DNA of 64,000 nt from UBA8941 sp963780545 (lineage in GTDB: Archaea > Thermoproteota > Bathyarchaeia > TCS64): positions 434,001-498,000 of the forward strand of contig CAWACK010000010.1 in NCBI GenBank assembly GCA_963780545.1, written 5' to 3'. Shown piece after piece: positions 25,816-34,615 of this stretch. Within the stretch, counting starts at the first letter, position 1. Each line of letters starts with the position of its first letter. The translations under genes were made by a program, and so were the position numbers. The notes under the pieces were generated by a model, which saw only the letters and a program-made list of their open reading frames with translations, had not been told where the DNA came from and did not search any database.

Positions 25816-27687
25816 CTATACGAAGACGATGGGAGGGAGGGCATCCTTACCCGTGCGCACCTTCAGTTCCTGTAGCTCACGCTTCTGCTGGTTGTGGACA
25901 TCCCAGAACTCCCTTGGCATATTGGGTTCGTCGATGTAGAGCTCCTCCATCCGTGTGATCTTCTCTAGATACTTAACTACGCGAATACTAAATTGTTGGA
26001 TGTATTCCTCCTCAGAGTAGTCTTTATCGAAGACCATCTTGAAGAGCCGCTTCAGGTCCTTATAATGAGGGATCATGCCGATCGGGGTCTTAATCGCCTC
26101 ATAGTCCTCTTTGACGCGGCCCTCAGCCCACAATATCCAGACTTTCTTGTCGACCTTGGTGTTGGTATACTTGCCCTCGTGACGGAGGAAGTAGTTTGTT
26201 GCGTAAACCCTGGGCTTGTGCACTAGCCTCTTCCCAAATTTGATGTGGTTATTGAGATATGTGGAGAGGGGGACAACGACAAAGTCGATATTCGCCATAG
26301 GGTCCTGTTTCCTTACGCCGGTCTTCCCGATGGTAGCGGTTGTGGTCTCGGACTCGAGGGTAGCACCGATGTATACGCCATGCTCCCAGCTCAGCGCTTC
26401 CGCGATCGGCACGTTCGTGTCTGAGTCACGGCCGCCGTAGAAGATGCCTTCGACGACCACGCCGGCGGGGTCGTTGTATCTGGGATCGACGTTCTCCAGT
26501 TCGTTGAGGCGCATCGTATACCTGGCGTTTCCGTGGGCGAAGGGTATCTCATTTCCATCCTTATCCTTCTCTCCCTTGAACCAATCGCCGCTGAAGTTGA
26601 TACCCGTCTCAGGGATGTCACTCCGGCCCATCCCAAGCCAGTATGGGACGCCATCTGAGACGAGAACGTTGCTAAAGATAAGTTCACGGGGTGTGGTGAG
26701 GCTCTTATAGATGAGTGGGTCGTCAATGGGGTTAACGTCCTGTATGATTCCGAAGATACCTTGCTCGATGTTGACGCCTCGGCAGTAACCCTCTTCATCC
26801 TCCTTTAGATAGGCTATGTCGTCGCCAACTATGCTCTGCCCCGGAATCATTGCGGTGCTCGTCTTCCCGCAAGCGCTCGGGTAAGCTCCCGCGAAGTAGG
26901 TTACCCTTTTCTTACCCGGAGGGTGAACACCCATAAGGAGCATGTGCTCCGCGAGCCAATCCTCATGGTTGGCCTTGTATATAGCGAGGCGAAGCGCCAG
27001 TTTCTTCAGCCCAACGCTGTTCCCAGCGTACTGGTTATTCACGGAGTAGACCTTCCCATCCGTAACATCTATGTATATTCGACGGCTCCCATAGTTTTTG
27101 GTGACGCTTCTCTCGTCAAGCACCCCCGCTGAGTGGAGGAACGTGAAGAACTCCCCTCCCCCATTTAATCTCTTGAACTGCTCGTATCCCTGCCTGTAGA
27201 GGAGGTCCTCACTATGTGCGACATAGGCGGAGTCCGTGACCTGCATCGCACAGAGACTGAAGCGACTGTTCGTCGGACCAAGGCTGTAGAACTTTACGAG
27301 CATCTCCTTTTCATTCATACAGCCATCCATTAGGCTGAGGATCTCCTTCAGCCCCTCAATCCTATTGATAGTGTTGATGTTCTTGCTGAGCTTCATCCCG
27401 GGTGGGGTTAGAACCTTAGTGCTCCCTGTATCACGGGCGAGGTCATAGTAGCCATCGAAGTGGATCGTGTGTCCCTTCATTTTCAGTGGCGTCTCCTCAC
27501 CCTTCTTCAACACCAACTCCCGGATGTATGCGATATCCTTCGGGGACTCACCTAAAATGATCAACTTCGTTGGTTTACATAGCTTAACGAATCCATCAAG
27601 CTGATCAATCACATGCTGATTGCCTAGAGCCTCAAGATTATCGTGGCTCAGCTTATCTAGGAGGTTACCGAGGGCGTCCGGGATCAT
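25816..27687 (-). CDS. pckG: Phosphoenolpyruvate carboxykinase (GTP)
   Basis: 623 aa, the GTP-type length. The P-loop (kinase-1a) is in FAGAYPSACGKTSTAM with the reactive cysteine, followed by the kinase-2 region DDIAYL. The N-terminal PEP/OAA half has IYIDVTDGKVYSV and RRIY elements. It converts oxaloacetate plus GTP to PEP plus CO2, the entry to gluconeogenesis, and pairs logically with the GAPDH here and the many amino-acid-degrading enzymes around it. ATG start. Confidence 0.96.
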   Translation of the reverse strand: MIPDALGNLLDKLSHDNLEALGNQHVIDQLDGFVKLCKPTKLIILGESPKDIAYIRELVLKKGEETPLKMKGHTIHFDGYYDLARDTGSTKVLTPPGMKLSKNINTINRIEGLKEILSLMDGCMNEKEMLVKFYSLGPTNSRFSLCAMQVTDSAYVAHSEDLLYRQGYEQFKRLNGGGEFFTFLHSAGVLDERSVTKNYGSRRIYIDVTDGKVYSVNNQYAGNSVGLKKLALRLAIYKANHEDWLAEHMLLMGVHPPGKKRVTYFAGAYPSACGKTSTAMIPGQSIVGDDIAYLKEDEEGYCRGVNIEQGIFGIIQDVNPIDDPLIYKSLTTPRELIFSNVLVSDGVPYWLGMGRSDIPETGINFSGDWFKGEKDKDGNEIPFAHGNARYTMRLNELENVDPRYNDPAGVVVEGIFYGGRDSDTNVPIAEALSWEHGVYIGATLESETTTATIGKTGVRKQDPMANIDFVVVPLSTYLNNHIKFGKRLVHKPRVYATNYFLRHEGKYTNTKVDKKVWILWAEGRVKEDYEAIKTPIGMIPHYKDLKRLFKMVFDKDYSEEEYIQQFSIRVVKYLEKITRMEELYIDEPNMPREFWDVHNQQKRELQELKVRTGKDALPPIVFV

Positions 27688-27880
27688 TAACCATCAAAAA
27701 AACTAGCTCACTCCGCCAATAAGTATACCGGTGAGAAACCATGTGGTGAAAACGCTATTATTGCGGTATGTCTAAAAAACGCTGTAAAGTGTGCACATTA
27801 AAACTATCACCAATGTTGGATTTAGAAGAGAGTTTTCAGGAAGGGTTAAGACCGATGATGACTCTGCTTCATCGATTGTA

Positions 27881-28801
27881 ATGAGTGAGAATGGCATTCT
27901 GTCAAGGTATTGGCTCTGGGAGTTGACTCGTCCAGCATTTGAGGATTGGCTTCAGAACGACCCCGCACCAGTCGTCATAATCGGAATTGGCGCTATCGAG
28001 CAGCACGCAGTCCATCTCCCGCTGGGATGCGACAGTATCGGTGTTGCAAAGTTCATCCACGATGTAGCGGAGAAGACGAACAGCATCTGTCTCCACCCGA
28101 CGTGGGCCGGCTACAGTCCCCACCACATGGAGTTCGCAGGCACCATCACCTACAGCCACGAGACGCTCCTCAACATCCTTCTCGAAACAATCAGGAGCTT
28201 AGCTTATCATGGCGTTAAGCGCTTCGTTCTTATCAATTATCATGGCGGTAACGACAACATAATGAAACTAGCAGCTCAGATTGCGAAGCGTGAGTACCGC
28301 GTTATGGTCGCAACCCCAGAAGGCCCCAGGAACACTGATCTCGCGAAGAAGATTAGGGACCGGATGCAGAGGTATCTTGAGGTCCACAGTTGCGCCCGCG
28401 AAACGTCTTACGCGCTCCACTACTTCCCCGAGTTAGTCGAGATGTGGCGCCTTGAGGGCTGGGAGAACCCCACCCTCATCCCCGATTATCTCCTTGAGTT
28501 CCTCAACCCCGATCGCCCAGACTACGAGATAGTCAGCCAGATATTCAACGCCAGCATAGGCCCTGACACAAACGACATCACCAAGACCGGCCAGTATAGC
28601 ATCAATGACCCACGAACGGCGACGAAGGAGGAGGGCGATGCGATGGCTGCGGAGTCTACCCAGTTCCTCATCGACTTCATAAACACATGGAAGAAGCTAC
28701 CTGTTCCTCCTGCTTACAAAGATAAGTGCGAGTGTGGCGACCCAGAGTGTCACGGTGAGCACAATGACGATTCCAACTGCAGCGGAGAGACGCAGCCATG
28801 A
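27881..28801 (+). CDS. Creatininase-family amidohydrolase with Cys/His-rich tail
   Basis: About 306 aa from ATG 27881 (an in-frame GTG at 27791 would add 30 non-conserved residues). Metal-site motifs: GAIEQHAVHLPLG and CDS (Glu, His, Asp), NYHGGND, and CARETSY. The end carries a compact possible metal-binding tail, CECGDPECHGEH then NC. The family hydrolyses cyclic or linear amides (creatinine, formamidopyrimidine and others). The stop overlaps the ATG of a second creatininase gene by 4 nt, so both are made together, perhaps as a heteromer. Confidence 0.86.
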   Translation: MSENGILSRYWLWELTRPAFEDWLQNDPAPVVIIGIGAIEQHAVHLPLGCDSIGVAKFIHDVAEKTNSICLHPTWAGYSPHHMEFAGTITYSHETLLNILLETIRSLAYHGVKRFVLINYHGGNDNIMKLAAQIAKREYRVMVATPEGPRNTDLAKKIRDRMQRYLEVHSCARETSYALHYFPELVEMWRLEGWENPTLIPDYLLEFLNPDRPDYEIVSQIFNASIGPDTNDITKTGQYSINDPRTATKEEGDAMAAESTQFLIDFINTWKKLPVPPAYKDKCECGDPECHGEHNDDSNCSGETQP

Positions 28802-29544
28802 CTATGAAGACGATTATGCTTGAAGAACTCACCTGGCCTCTAGTGGAGAAGGCTCTCAAGGATGGCTATACGACAATACTAGTCCCAGTTGGGTCCATTG
28901 AGCAACACGGTCTCCATCTGCCTCTAGCCACCGACACTCTGCTTGGCGAGGCCCTCGCAAAGCGCCTCGCGGAGAAGATGGGGAAGACCCTCGTCGCCCC
29001 CGTTATACGACCTGGGTGTAGTGTCCACCATATGGCCTTTCCAGGCACACTCGACGTTAGTCCAGACACGCTCATGAGGGTCATTAAAGATGTTTGCTTT
29101 AGCCTAGATCATCATGGCTTCGAGAACATCATCCTCCTACCAAGCCATGGCGGGAACTTCGCCCCAGTCGCGACGGTGACTCAGGACATCGCCCCAAAGC
29201 TCAAGGCGAACCTAGTGGCTGTAGGCGATCTAATGGGGCTCATAACAAAGATGCAGGAGGCAGCAGCTGAGGTGGGCATCTCACGGGATGCCGTCGGCGG
29301 TCATGCCTGTGCAGGTGAGACGAGCATCATCCTCGCTTACAGGCCCGACCTCGTCCGCATGAAAGATGCCAAGGTCGGCTACATCGGTCCCTTCACATCT
29401 AAATACCAGAGAAAGGGCTTCAGAGCAGTTACCCCCACAGGCGTCTTGGGCGACCCCCGCCCATCAACGAAGGAGGCTGGTGAACTGATGATCGAAAAGA
29501 TCACCGACATGTATCTCGCGGCGATCCGGCGTGAGCTTTCATAG
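28798..29544 (+). CDS. Creatininase-family amidohydrolase
   Basis: 248 aa, standard family length. GSIEQHGLHLPLATD supplies Glu/His/Asp ligands, LPSHGGN the next block, and GGHACAGETS the His/Glu ligands. It overlaps the preceding homologue by 4 nt. A related archaeal enzyme (ArfB) opens the riboflavin/F420 precursor, so a cofactor-synthesis role is possible, but the setting here (amidohydrolases, aminotransferases) also suits amide catabolism. Substrate unresolved. Confidence 0.88.
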   Translation: MTMKTIMLEELTWPLVEKALKDGYTTILVPVGSIEQHGLHLPLATDTLLGEALAKRLAEKMGKTLVAPVIRPGCSVHHMAFPGTLDVSPDTLMRVIKDVCFSLDHHGFENIILLPSHGGNFAPVATVTQDIAPKLKANLVAVGDLMGLITKMQEAAAEVGISRDAVGGHACAGETSIILAYRPDLVRMKDAKVGYIGPFTSKYQRKGFRAVTPTGVLGDPRPSTKEAGELMIEKITDMYLAAIRRELS

Positions 29545-29664
29545 ATTGTCTTAAACCTAATTTCACAAAAACCAAAGTTGCATGCGTGTAACAAAGGTTT
29601 TGGGGTTAATTCTATTAGGCAACTTTTTCGGGCTCAGGTGGGTCTGATTTAGTCTCATTTTCCC

Positions 29665-30056
29665 TCAGGTTACTATCTTTGCTCTCATGAGCCTCACACG
29701 GAAGAAAATTGCCCCGACGATCCCGCCTATCAACAAACTGAGCACTCTAAAAGACCTATCGATAGCTCCTCAACGAGAGCACATAATAGACAAACCCGAA
29801 TATGTACGCAAGAATAGCGACTATTGTTCCATTTGGATATAATCCTTACGAATGACTCTGGCGACTAGGTATCCTCCAAGAAACCCGCCGGCCATGTGGG
29901 CAGCATAATATATGTTGTTGAGGATATCAATCATCCTAATCTGCTTGCCAAAATCCACCGTAGAGCTATTGCGACAACTTGAGCTGTCAAAAGCACGGTG
30001 CCAAATGCTAAGGCGGCACCTGCGAGGTAGTTCCTGAAGTTGCGCTCACTTTTCAA
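29665..30056 (-). pseudogene. Decayed small multi-helix membrane protein gene
   Basis: Read on the minus strand from TTG 30056, a membrane protein can be followed through several frames: NYLAGAALAFGTVLLTAQVV, then AAHMAGGFLGGYLVARVIRK, then NGTIVAILAYIFGFVYYVL, then VLSLLIGGIVGAIFF, ending at TGA 29665-29667. At least three frame changes (two of the -1/+2 kind, one +1) are needed within 390 nt. The pattern resembles TIGR04086-like four-helix proteins. A TATA-like TTAAATATAG remains upstream (about 30087-30096). The rest of 29545-30155 holds nothing else that I can see. Confidence 0.55.
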
Positions 30057-30155
30057 GACTCATTCAACTGATAGGGCCTCTCTCCTATATTTAACCACGG
30101 GGGGCCTTGAGCGTCAAGTTCTTATTTCCTCCACCACATCTGGTTTTGACCCCTA

Positions 30156-30542
30156 TTGACCGTGATTGAGAGACATCCAACTTTATTCGATTACTTTGCA
30201 GGTGCCATATTGATGAATGGGTTAGCGGCGATGGTACTCCTCCTATCCCAAAGCGGACTACTCTACATTCCCTTATGGTTCTTCTCTGCTGGCATTTCGG
30301 CCTACCTCGTTTGCAGGAGAACCACAAAACAATACTTAATGGTGGGAATTAAGATCGCCGCACTGTCGATTGTGCTTGGTGTGGTCATAATACCCACTTT
30401 CGTTAGCCTCGAACTGCCCCAAATTGTCACGGTGCTAATATGTTACTTCGTGGGTAGTGTTGTTGGTGCATATTACGCCCTCAAGCAACAGCTGAGTATG
30501 AAAAAACCAACCGCATCGAACCCAACAACAGTTGAGCCTTAA
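30156..30542 (+). CDS. Small membrane protein, four predicted helices, unknown function
   Basis: 128 aa with four hydrophobic segments (about residues 14-34, 37-52, 66-86 and 90-110) and a polar C-terminal tail. The start is TTG 30156 or GTG 30162. The helix pattern resembles the decayed gene just to the left, so the two may be related copies in inverted orientation. It ends 41 bp before the next gene and might be co-transcribed with it, although that gene has its own TATA-like CTTTAAATC. No function recognised. Confidence 0.6.
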   Translation: MTVIERHPTLFDYFAGAILMNGLAAMVLLLSQSGLLYIPLWFFSAGISAYLVCRRTTKQYLMVGIKIAALSIVLGVVIIPTFVSLELPQIVTVLICYFVGSVVGAYYALKQQLSMKKPTASNPTTVEP

Positions 30543-30583
30543 CTTTAAATCACATACAAGTCGTTAAACAAGCGGCGAAGGGC

Positions 30584-31042
30584 TTGTACTACGATGTTGA
30601 GATCACTCCTGAAGAAGAGGCTGAGTTGATAGAGCAGGTCGCCAGGAAGATCCACGAATATGGCATGGAAGCAGCGGCCATTCTGCTCTTGGAGAGTAGC
30701 AAGCCCCTCGTCTGGATAGGTGGCGAGATGGGTAGATTCTTCATATCCCCATTTATCCCCATCCTCAGTGAAGACTGGGGCGTTAAGAGCGAGAAGTTCT
30801 TTCTTATATTCGAGAAGAGGGAAAACGTCGATAAGCTCCTCAAACGATGCGAGGAGCTCGCCCACGAGGAAGACGAGAAGAAAGCCGAGGAAAAAGCCAA
30901 AAAGGAGTCGGCGGGGCAAGAAACTGAGCCCAAGAAGGAGGATTCAGTGGAGCAATCAGTTTCTGGAGCCTCTCCCGGGCAGTCAAAAACGGCGTCGATA
31001 AAAGAGGAAAAGAAAGGTTGGAGGAAGTATCTCCCCTTCTGA
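30584..31042 (+). CDS. Hypothetical protein with charged C-terminal tail, upstream of MutL-like gene
   Basis: 152 aa starting at TTG 30584. Residues 1-95 look folded (acidic helix EEEAELIEQVARKIHEYGMEAA split by hydrophobic AAILLL, then GRFFISPFIPIL). Residues 95-152 are a low-complexity Lys/Glu/Ser tail ending GWRKYLPF. No membrane helix is certain. No family was recognised. It sits 74 bp before the MutL-like ATPase on the same strand and is treated here as a possible member of that cluster. Confidence 0.6.
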   Translation: MYYDVEITPEEEAELIEQVARKIHEYGMEAAAILLLESSKPLVWIGGEMGRFFISPFIPILSEDWGVKSEKFFLIFEKRENVDKLLKRCEELAHEEDEKKAEEKAKKESAGQETEPKKEDSVEQSVSGASPGQSKTASIKEEKKGWRKYLPF

Positions 31043-31116
31043 AAACCATTAAACGCACTCAATCAACTTTTCAAAAGCCTTTAATCATTGAGTCCTCATC
31101 ACAATTCAGAATCGTA

Positions 31117-32955
31117 ATGCCTACCCTCAAGAAACCAGTAGAGGAGATGCAGTATATTCTCGCGACAGACGTTGGTAGCACAACAACCAAGGCACGCTTC
31201 TTCCACAAGAAGGACGGCATCTGGCGTTTCTGGGTCGCCGGCGAAGCTCCTACAACTGTCGAAGCTCCATATGAGGACGTAACACTCGGCGTCCGCAACG
31301 CTGTTCGTGAGGTCGAAGAGCTAACAGGCCATAAGCTCCTTAGCCCAGATGGTAGCGGCCTAATCCTACCGTTCAACGGCGAGCAGGGCGTGGACCTCTA
31401 CTGTACTACCAGCAGCGCAGGCGGTGGCCTGCAGATGATGGTCGCCGGTCTCATTAAAAACATGACCGCAGAGAGCGCTAACAGAGCAGCTCTTGGCGCT
31501 GGCGCCATAGTAATGGACGTTATCGCTCGGGACGACGGCAGGCAATCGTACCAGAAGATCCAACGAATTAGGAATCTCCGTCCAGACATGATACTCCTCG
31601 CAGGAGGCACCGATGGAGGTGCGGGTCAACATGTAATGGAGACTGCGGAGTTAATCAAAGCGGCGGAGCCAAAACCCCGACTTGGCGCAAGCTACAAGCT
31701 ACCAATCGTCTACGCAGGCAACAAGTCAATACGTGGCGACATAGACAAGCTCTTCCAGGGCGAGTTCGCCCTTACCTGCGTCGACAACATCCGCCCAGTC
31801 CTCGAACAGGAGAACACTGAACCTGCGCGCCGCGCAGTTCACGAACTCTTCATGGAGCACGTCATGAGCCACGCACCAGGTTATAACAAGTTAATGCAGT
31901 GGACGGACATACCCATCATGCCTACTCCCGCTGGCGAGGGGATGGCGATGCAGCTCATTGCTGACACTTTCAAGCAGAATGTTCTCGGCGTCGGTCTAGG
32001 AGGGGCGACTACAAACGTCTACAGCATCGTAGATGGGCGCTTCGTCCGCAGCGTCTCCGCCAACCTAGGTATGAGCTACAGTGTCACAAACGTCATGAAG
32101 GAAGCCGGGATCAAGAACATAATGCGTTGGCTCCCCTTTAAACTCGAAGAGGAAGAGATAGCGAGTAGACTGATGAATAAGATGATCAGACCCACGACCA
32201 TCCCGCAGACTCTAGAGGACCTGATTGTGGAGCACGCAGTTGCTCGAGAAGCGCTTCGCCTAGGTCTCCAGCACCACCGCACCATTGCCACACGCCTCAA
32301 AGGCGTACAGATCCAACGGACCATAAGCGACATGTTCGAGCAGTCTGTCGAGGACAGCTACGTCAAAATGATGACCATCGACGTAATCGCTGGTACGGGT
32401 GGGCTACTAAGCCACGCCCCGCGCCGCGTCCAGCCTATGCTCATCTTAAGCGATGCATGGCAACCAGAAGGTGTCACCAGAATGTTCCAGGATAGCGTCT
32501 TCATGATGCCCCACCTGGGCGTCACGAGCACAGTCTACAGGGATGCAGCATGGAGCATCTTCGACAAAGACTGCCTCGTCAGGATAGGTACAAGCATCGC
32601 AGCATCCGGCACAGCCAAGCTAGGTGAACCAGTAATGACCGTTGAACTCACCATGCCCGATAGCACCGTGGTAAAGGAGGACATGAAGATGGGGGACATA
32701 AAGCTCATACCTCTAGGTGAGGGCCAGGAGGCGAAGGCGGTGATTCACCCTGCGAAGACATTCGACGTAGGCGAGGGACCGGGCAAGTCGAAGGAGACGA
32801 CTGTGATAGGCGGAGTAGCAGGTATCATTCTCGACGCTCGTGGACGCCCCCTAAACCTCCCCGAGGACGCCACCCAGAGAAGGGATGTATTATACAAATG
32901 GTTTACCTCCCTCAAATTGTACCCTGAGGACTCCCTGAAGGAACTGGTGAAGTAA
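31117..32955 (+). CDS. MutL/GlmL-like ASKHA-fold ATPase
   Basis: About 612 aa from ATG 31117. Actin/HSP70-type nucleotide-binding signatures: ATDVGSTTTKARFF near the start (phosphate-1), ILLAGGTDGG, GVGLGGATTNVYS (second phosphate loop), and IAGTGGLLSHAP. This is the GlmL/MutL family, first noted beside B12-dependent glutamate mutase, where it was proposed to aid the mutase. No mutase gene (MutS/MutE or B12 domain) is present here, so another role is likely. The stop is one base from the ATG of the next gene. The open frame to 31018 overlaps the previous gene and is not used. Confidence 0.85.
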   Translation: MPTLKKPVEEMQYILATDVGSTTTKARFFHKKDGIWRFWVAGEAPTTVEAPYEDVTLGVRNAVREVEELTGHKLLSPDGSGLILPFNGEQGVDLYCTTSSAGGGLQMMVAGLIKNMTAESANRAALGAGAIVMDVIARDDGRQSYQKIQRIRNLRPDMILLAGGTDGGAGQHVMETAELIKAAEPKPRLGASYKLPIVYAGNKSIRGDIDKLFQGEFALTCVDNIRPVLEQENTEPARRAVHELFMEHVMSHAPGYNKLMQWTDIPIMPTPAGEGMAMQLIADTFKQNVLGVGLGGATTNVYSIVDGRFVRSVSANLGMSYSVTNVMKEAGIKNIMRWLPFKLEEEEIASRLMNKMIRPTTIPQTLEDLIVEHAVAREALRLGLQHHRTIATRLKGVQIQRTISDMFEQSVEDSYVKMMTIDVIAGTGGLLSHAPRRVQPMLILSDAWQPEGVTRMFQDSVFMMPHLGVTSTVYRDAAWSIFDKDCLVRIGTSIAASGTAKLGEPVMTVELTMPDSTVVKEDMKMGDIKLIPLGEGQEAKAVIHPAKTFDVGEGPGKSKETTVIGGVAGIILDARGRPLNLPEDATQRRDVLYKWFTSLKLYPEDSLKELVK

Positions 32956-32956
32956 T

Positions 32957-34126
32957 ATGACAACTAAGACACAAGAGCCAAAGAAGAAGGATGACGAGGA
33001 GAGCAGCGAAGCCCATGCCTACACGCCGGGACTCAAGGTGAAGCGAAGTATGACCATCGAGAAACTTCGCCGCCTACCCATCCCCGGTGAGGTCCTCAAC
33101 AAGATAGGCGACCAGGTCAACTGGGACGCGAAGGTCGCCCGCACCGAGATAAGCGGCGAACCCGAGATAGTAAAGGTCGCAATGGCCCTCGGAATCGAAG
33201 CTGAGGACATAGAACGCTTCATGTTGAAGAAACCGGGTGACCCAGTCAAGCAGGGCGAGAACATCGCTTTCTACAGCGCTTTCTTTGGCTTGATGAAAAA
33301 AAACATCCCGAGCCCGAGAGATGGTGTCATCGAGTCCGTCTCTACAGTCACAGGCCAGGTCATAGTCAGGGGAAAACCGATCCCGGTCGAGGTCGAAGCG
33401 TACCTCCCGGGCAAGATCGTTGATGTCATCCCTCGTGAGGGAGCCGTCGTACAGACCAACGGCGCCTTCATCCAGGGCATATTCGGCATCGGTGGAGAAA
33501 CCCACGGCGAAATTAAGGTCCTGTCATCCTCCAACGAGGAGGAGCTGACCCCCGACAAGATCGGCCCAGACTGCAAGGGCAAGATCCTCGTCGGTGGAAG
33601 CAGAGTCACCATGGAGGCGATGAAGAAAGCGAAAGAGGTCGGCGTTTCAGCGATAGTCGTTGGCGGCGTTCGCCACCAGGACCTTACAAGCTTCACAGGT
33701 GAAGAGATCGGCGTAGCCATCACGGGCCAAGAGGAGGTCGGACTAACCCTCATTATTACAGAGGGCTTCGGTAAGATGAACATGAGCGAGAGCACCTTCA
33801 AGCTCCTTAAGAGCTTCGAGGGCTACCTCGCATGCGTCAACGGAGCCACGCAGATAAGGGCAGGGGTGCTGCGACCCGAGATCATCATCCCACACGAGGA
33901 GAAGATTGAAGAAAATGTGGAAGCCTTCGCCATGGGCATGATCCCTGGTACTCCAGTAAGGATCATTCGACAGCCCCACTTTGGGGCCATAGGCGTCGTC
34001 GACAGCCTTCCCATTGAGCTGCAGGCGATGGAGTCGGAGAGCATGGTCCGCGTCCTCACGGTCAAGCTCCAAGACGGGAAGATTGTCACAGTTCCTCGTG
34101 CGAACGTAGAGATAATCGAGGAATAA
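32957..34126 (+). CDS. Barrel-sandwich-type protein paired with the MutL-like ATPase
   Basis: 389 aa, no membrane helix. The N-terminus is charged; then a segment resembling biotinyl/lipoyl or RnfC-type barrel-sandwich folds (KKPGDPVKQGENIAFYS, SPRDGVIESVSTVTGQV, PGKIVDVIPREGAVV) without an obvious MKM lysine. A middle alpha/beta part follows (VGVSAIVVGGV, GVAITGQEE). A final KOW/SH3-like barrel reads MIPGTPVRIIRQPHFGAIGVV and ends in VPRANVEIIE. It begins one base after the ATPase stop, so both are co-translated. Function unknown. Confidence 0.7.
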   Translation: MTTKTQEPKKKDDEESSEAHAYTPGLKVKRSMTIEKLRRLPIPGEVLNKIGDQVNWDAKVARTEISGEPEIVKVAMALGIEAEDIERFMLKKPGDPVKQGENIAFYSAFFGLMKKNIPSPRDGVIESVSTVTGQVIVRGKPIPVEVEAYLPGKIVDVIPREGAVVQTNGAFIQGIFGIGGETHGEIKVLSSSNEEELTPDKIGPDCKGKILVGGSRVTMEAMKKAKEVGVSAIVVGGVRHQDLTSFTGEEIGVAITGQEEVGLTLIITEGFGKMNMSESTFKLLKSFEGYLACVNGATQIRAGVLRPEIIIPHEEKIEENVEAFAMGMIPGTPVRIIRQPHFGAIGVVDSLPIELQAMESESMVRVLTVKLQDGKIVTVPRANVEIIEE

Positions 34127-34443
34127 ACCTTCTATCTCTTCTTATCTTCCATGTTACATTTTGGTTATTTTTCATTATAGTATTGGGTGGATAAATATAG
34201 ATCCTAATTGATCTAATGCGATAATAGAAATTTATAGGAAAAAACCGAACAAACATCTTCAGGAATGATGAAGTTAATATCGAAATAACTGAAGTGAATT
34301 CGATAGTAAAAGATTAATTGTCTGAGCTAAGATGAAGAATTAACCGAAAAATAATTACTATACATGATCACAAATTAATAAGAAAAGTCTCTTAAACTAC
34401 CCTTTTTCTAGGGAAAAAGTGAGGTTTTTATTGGGAAGTATTA

Positions 34444-34459
34444 AATATAGATCTATATT
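34444..34459. promoter_or_regulatory. 16-bp perfect palindrome
   Basis: AATATAGATCTATATT is fully self-complementary. It could be a repressor site or a two-way TATA element. It lies 157 bp before the first gene of the membrane operon. Confidence 0.4.
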
Positions 34460-34532
34460 ACCAGTCTATTTAACCGGAGAAAGGGATCACATTCTCTCTG
34501 ATCTGAATGGAGTTTAAATAAACCCATGGAAA

Positions 34533-34554
34533 ACTCGTCGCGAACGCGTCGAGT
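34533..34554. promoter_or_regulatory. 10-bp inverted repeat next to the operon promoter
   Basis: ACTCGTCGCG-AA-CGCGTCGAGT pairs at 9 of 10 positions. It lies just upstream of the TATA-like element at about 34571-34579, where an activator or repressor could bind. The GC-rich dyad stands out in an AT-rich spacer. Confidence 0.45.
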
Positions 34555-34615
34555 GATCGAGAGATATGAACCTTTTATCCGTAAAAAAAATGAAATGTAA
34601 CGGAGAAAAACGAAA

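Larger units (their letters stand above)
34127..34615. other. AT-rich spacer ahead of the membrane operon
   Basis: 490 bp with no credible gene. It contains two inverted repeats listed separately (34444-34459 and 34533-34554) and a TATA-like CTTTTATCC at about 34571-34579. The TATA would start transcription near 34600, 15 nt before the ATG at 34616, with GGAG as ribosome site. The AT content is well above the flanking genes. Confidence 0.6.

Noticed and set aside
31018..31116. Longer N-terminus of the MutL-like ATPase
   Set aside because: It overlaps the end of the previous gene and lacks family residues; the nucleotide motif begins just after ATG 31117.
31117..34126. B12-dependent glutamate mutase operon
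   Set aside because: Only the MutL-like accessory is present; no mutase E or S subunit or B12-binding motif (DxHxxG) was found nearby.
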